Source: Galaxea fascicularis (Eukaryota; Cnidaria; Anthozoa; Scleractinia; Euphylliidae). From it: a stretch of DNA of 64,000 bases. Location of the stretch: the NCBI GenBank assembly GCA_948470475.1, contig OX419340.1, positions 19,864,480 to 19,928,479 on the forward strand. The letters are read 5' to 3'. The notes under the pieces are model-generated. The model was not told the origin of the DNA. It searched no databases and saw only the letters and a list, made by a program, of their open reading frames with translations. This document shows positions 61,440 through 64,000 of the stretch, one piece after another. The first letter of the stretch is position 1; the number at the start of each line of letters is the position of its first letter. A program made the position numbers and the translations under genes.

Positions 61440-62300
61440 TTGTCTCTCCAGAACAGCTTTTGCTTCAACTGGCGATTTAATATGGCATCCTAATAATCAT
61501 CACGGTCAGGACTTGACGATCGAAAACATGACATTCAAAGACATGGCAGAATTTGAGAAATGGAAGATTGAAGGAGAAAGAATGACAAAGAGTTGGTATG
61601 TGAAACAAAGTGCTGACAGAAAGACCAAGGAGTACACAAAATCGTGGCTGCGATGCAATAGAACTGGAGGGTTTGTCTCCAAAAACACGAGAAAGAGAGC
61701 AATGAAGTCGCGAGGATCCGCCAAAACTGGATGCTCATGCCCCCCCCCCCCCCTCCCTTCTCTATCACCACAAGAAAATATCACGCAACAGGAGAGGTGT
61801 AAGCAGGGTTCTGTTTTAAACACGTTGGACACAGACAGGAGAACGCTTTCAATAGAATATCCAAAGAAATGCGCAATACAATTGCAGCAAAGCTTTCTTA
61901 AGGTATAAGCATGAGCTCCGTAATGGACTACATACGGGATAGTATGTGCGGGCCGCTCAACAGGGATCACTTAATAACCCCTGCAGACATACACGATATC
62001 AAGCATCAGTATAATATCAACTGCATGCAGAAAGCTAGGATGTTTGAAAAACATGCTAACAAATTAATATGCGTAGACGCCACCCACGGTACCACGGCAT
62101 ATGACTTCCAACTAGTCACAGTTCTTGTTATAGACGACTACAACGAAGGAATACCCGTGGCATGGCTCATTAGTAACAAAGAAACGGCGGATATTTTGAA
62201 AGCCTTTTTTTCAAGTTTAAGAGAACGCTGTGGCGATATACACACAGAGATGTTTATGAGCGATGACGCACAAGCATCCTATAACGCCTGGATTATACAT
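61440..62300 (+). pseudogene. MULE (Mutator-like) transposase fragment
   Basis: The first part, MAEFEKWKIEGERMTKSWYV and TKSWLRCNRTGGF, with a CSCP after it, is the FAR1/FLYWCH-like DNA-binding entry. The second part, KLICVDATHGTTAYDFQLVT, then IPVAWLISNKE and FMSDDAQASYNAW, is the MULE DDE core with the first two Asp residues. Frame changes occur near 61740 (a C run of 14) and 61910. It ends abruptly at about 62291 and lacks the catalytic Glu, so it is a truncated relic. Confidence 0.75.
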
Positions 62301-62590
62301 TTTCCGCTGGTATTTTAGCGTCACATACCTCACTGGAATTTTTCTGTCAGGTGTCGGAGGACGCTAATTGCGAAGTCGTGATTGGTCGTTTCTTTCTATT
62401 TATACTTTACGGCGGTTTAGTTCGATCTCTCTCGCTTGCTGCCCTACACTTACTATCCTTCGAGCCGGTTCAAGTTTTCTATTTCACACGAGTGTAGCCC
62501 GCCCGCCTACCCTCTTTTCAGATATGTTCCTATTATTCTGTTCCTGTTTATCCTTGGCCTGATACTGCCTTTGTTTTCATTTATTTCCAG
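62300..62590. other. Junction region before the DIRS-like element
   Basis: Pyrimidine-rich sequence with no gene seen. It may be the leader of the retroelement that follows. Confidence 0.35.
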
Positions 62591-62599
62591 GCGGCAGAG

Positions 62600-64000
62600 A
62601 GGCTTACGTGGATCGCGCGCGATGCTTCAGATGCTTCAAGCTCGGTCACTTGACAAGAGACTGTACCAGCGCTTGGTCAAGTCCCAGAAATGTCTACCGT
62701 GGAACCGGCTCTACCCCCGGATACTCTTACTTCTCCAACAAGCCCAGTCACGGAATGCAACCCCAACCCGGTCCTAAGCAGTGACGTGTTTAAAGAGGAA
62801 GTTGCGGATATTGCACAGGTACATCGTGAAAGTGGATTGTTTCAGTTTGAGTTGACTGATCGTTTGCCACTTGTAAATGTTAAAGGGAATCTTCGAAGAA
62901 AACTGGGTTTTTGGAAACGCATTGCAACCTTGAAATTTATTCTCAATGTCATAGAGTGGGGATTTATGCTTCCTTTCCTTAGTCTTCCGGAACCAGCAGT
63001 GTTTAGAAACAACAGCTCATCCCTTGCCCATGCTGACTTTGTTGAGGATGCTATACGTGAACTTGTTGAGTCGAGTCGTGTTCTTGAAGTTGTAGAACCT
63101 CCCTTGGTGGTCAATCCCTTGTCAGTTTCCGTTCAAGCCACTGGCAAGATGAGGCTAATTCTTGATTTAAGATACATTAATAAGTGTCTGAGAAAAATGC
63201 ACGTGAAATATGAAGAATGGAAAATTGCCTTGTCCTACTTCATGACAGAAGCATTTATGTTTTCTTTTGACTTGAAGAGCGGATACCACCATATTGAAAC
63301 TTTTGAGGGTCATCAAAGCTTCCTCGGTTTCTCTTGGGAGCATCGTGGCTCTAAATTCGCTAAGTTTTACGTGTTTACAGTTTTGCCTTTTGGTTTATTG
63401 TCCGCGCCTCACATTCTCACCAAAACCCTTAAGCTTTTGGAAAAACATTTGCATTGCTATTTTTCTTGACGATGGCTGGGCTATAGAAAGAGATCGCCAA
63501 GTGTGTAATAGCATAGCTAGAGCAGTGAAAAACAATCTTAGTGACGCAGGTTTATCACAAATGACGAGAAATCGATATGGGAACCTTGCCAGCAAATCGA
63601 TTGGTTGGGTCTTACATGGGACAGTGCACGAGGAACCATTGTAATCGTTGATAGAAGGTTTGCCAAAATTCTCAGTGCTATTGACAGTACAGTATTGTTG
63701 ACGCTGGCTTCGTTATTTCTGCCAGAAAACTGGCCTCTTTCACAGGGCAAATTATTTCTACATCGCCAGTTTCCGGGAATATCTCCAGAATCATGACTAG
63801 GCACTGCGTTTTGTCTACATTAAATGTCCAGCATTGGAATGAGAAAATTGAATTAGATCAGTATTGCATTGAAGAATTGCGTTTTTGGAGAACAAATTTG
63901 AATTCCCTCAAGGTCCGGGATTGTTTCCTCATCCATAGGCCTCAACGTTTCGTTTATCAGTGTTTATTCTGGTGCGAGTGCTACCGGCTGTGGTTCTATT
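62600..64000 (+). pseudogene. DIRS-like retrotransposon: zinc knuckle and reverse transcriptase, runs off the window
   Basis: Near 62615 CFRCFKLGHLTRDC is a CCHC zinc knuckle. The reverse transcriptase starts about 62830: LRRKLGFWKRIATLKFILNV, KMRLILDLRYINKCLR, MFSFDLKSGYHHIE (motif A), FTVLPFGLLSAPHILTK (motif B), then, after a frameshift at about 63455, IFLDDGWAIERD (catalytic pair). RNase H follows, ending at VYSGASATGCGSI at the window edge. The GxxHIE/FLDDGW style is that of DIRS/Ngaro elements, which use a tyrosine recombinase that would lie beyond the window. Frameshifts near 63455, 63560 and later. Confidence 0.7.

Overview
The window is animal nuclear DNA. It has spliced genes with GT/AG introns, AATAAA polyadenylation signals, LINEs, LTR elements, SINEs and microsatellites. 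The tRNA-headed SINEs, the PHD/2A-type CR1-like LINE and the many Polinton-type genes resemble what I know from anthozoan cnidarians, most likely a stony coral. That host call rests on family memory, not on a search. I see no complete host gene; almost everything recognisable is a mobile element, and many are nested.

Positions 1-16.0 kb are AT-rich, decayed Polinton/Maverick material. In order it holds a protein-primed type DNA polymerase B cut by a Tc1-like MITE, a protease lacking its Cys region, a small basic capsid-type protein, an integrase with its core deleted, two BRO-N fragments (the second joined to a VRR-NUC nuclease), a reverse-strand HNH endonuclease, and a second, different polymerase B split by a 4.7 kb L1/Tx1 LINE. 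From 16.0 to 17.2 kb there is a SINE-bordered gap and a GIY-YIG fragment of a Penelope-like element with a hammerhead-like motif.

Positions 17,243-35,316 are a complete, young Polinton-like element of 18,074 bp. It starts AGTAGT, ends ACTACT, has terminal inverted repeats of about 910 bp that are almost identical, and a 6-bp target duplication TAAATG. It is GC-rich against its flanks. It carries integrase, major capsid protein, two paralogous minor capsid (penton-type) proteins, adenain-like protease, packaging ATPase, duplicated mu/pX-like core proteins, a parvovirus-type phospholipase A2 protein, a GRF zinc-finger protein and several RING-type proteins, one of them inside each inverted repeat. 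I find no DNA polymerase in it. Nearly every gene has its own TATA-like box 40-60 bases before the ATG, and five of these boxes contain the stop codon of the gene before. Capsid genes look intact except the major capsid gene, which carries two frameshifts.

Positions 35.3-39.0 kb hold possible host-like exon fragments and repeats. At 39.1-43.0 kb is a CR1-like LINE with an N-terminal 2A-like peptide and PHD finger. At 43.0-48.0 kb is a fragment of a Polinton gene split by a 4,487-bp Gypsy element with identical LTRs. At 49.0-49.4 kb is a large fold-back whose centre is a self-complementary microsatellite.

Positions 50.5-56.5 kb hold a convergent gene pair: a spliced SF3-helicase (parvovirus/papillomavirus Rep-like) gene with a solo LTR in its intron, and a Crypton-like tyrosine recombinase with a C-terminal Myb/SANT domain. 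The pair may be one undescribed mobile replicon. It is followed by a dense array of GGAAC/GTTCC palindromes and a T5orf172-like GIY-YIG gene. The window ends with SINE, MULE transposase and DIRS-like reverse transcriptase remnants.
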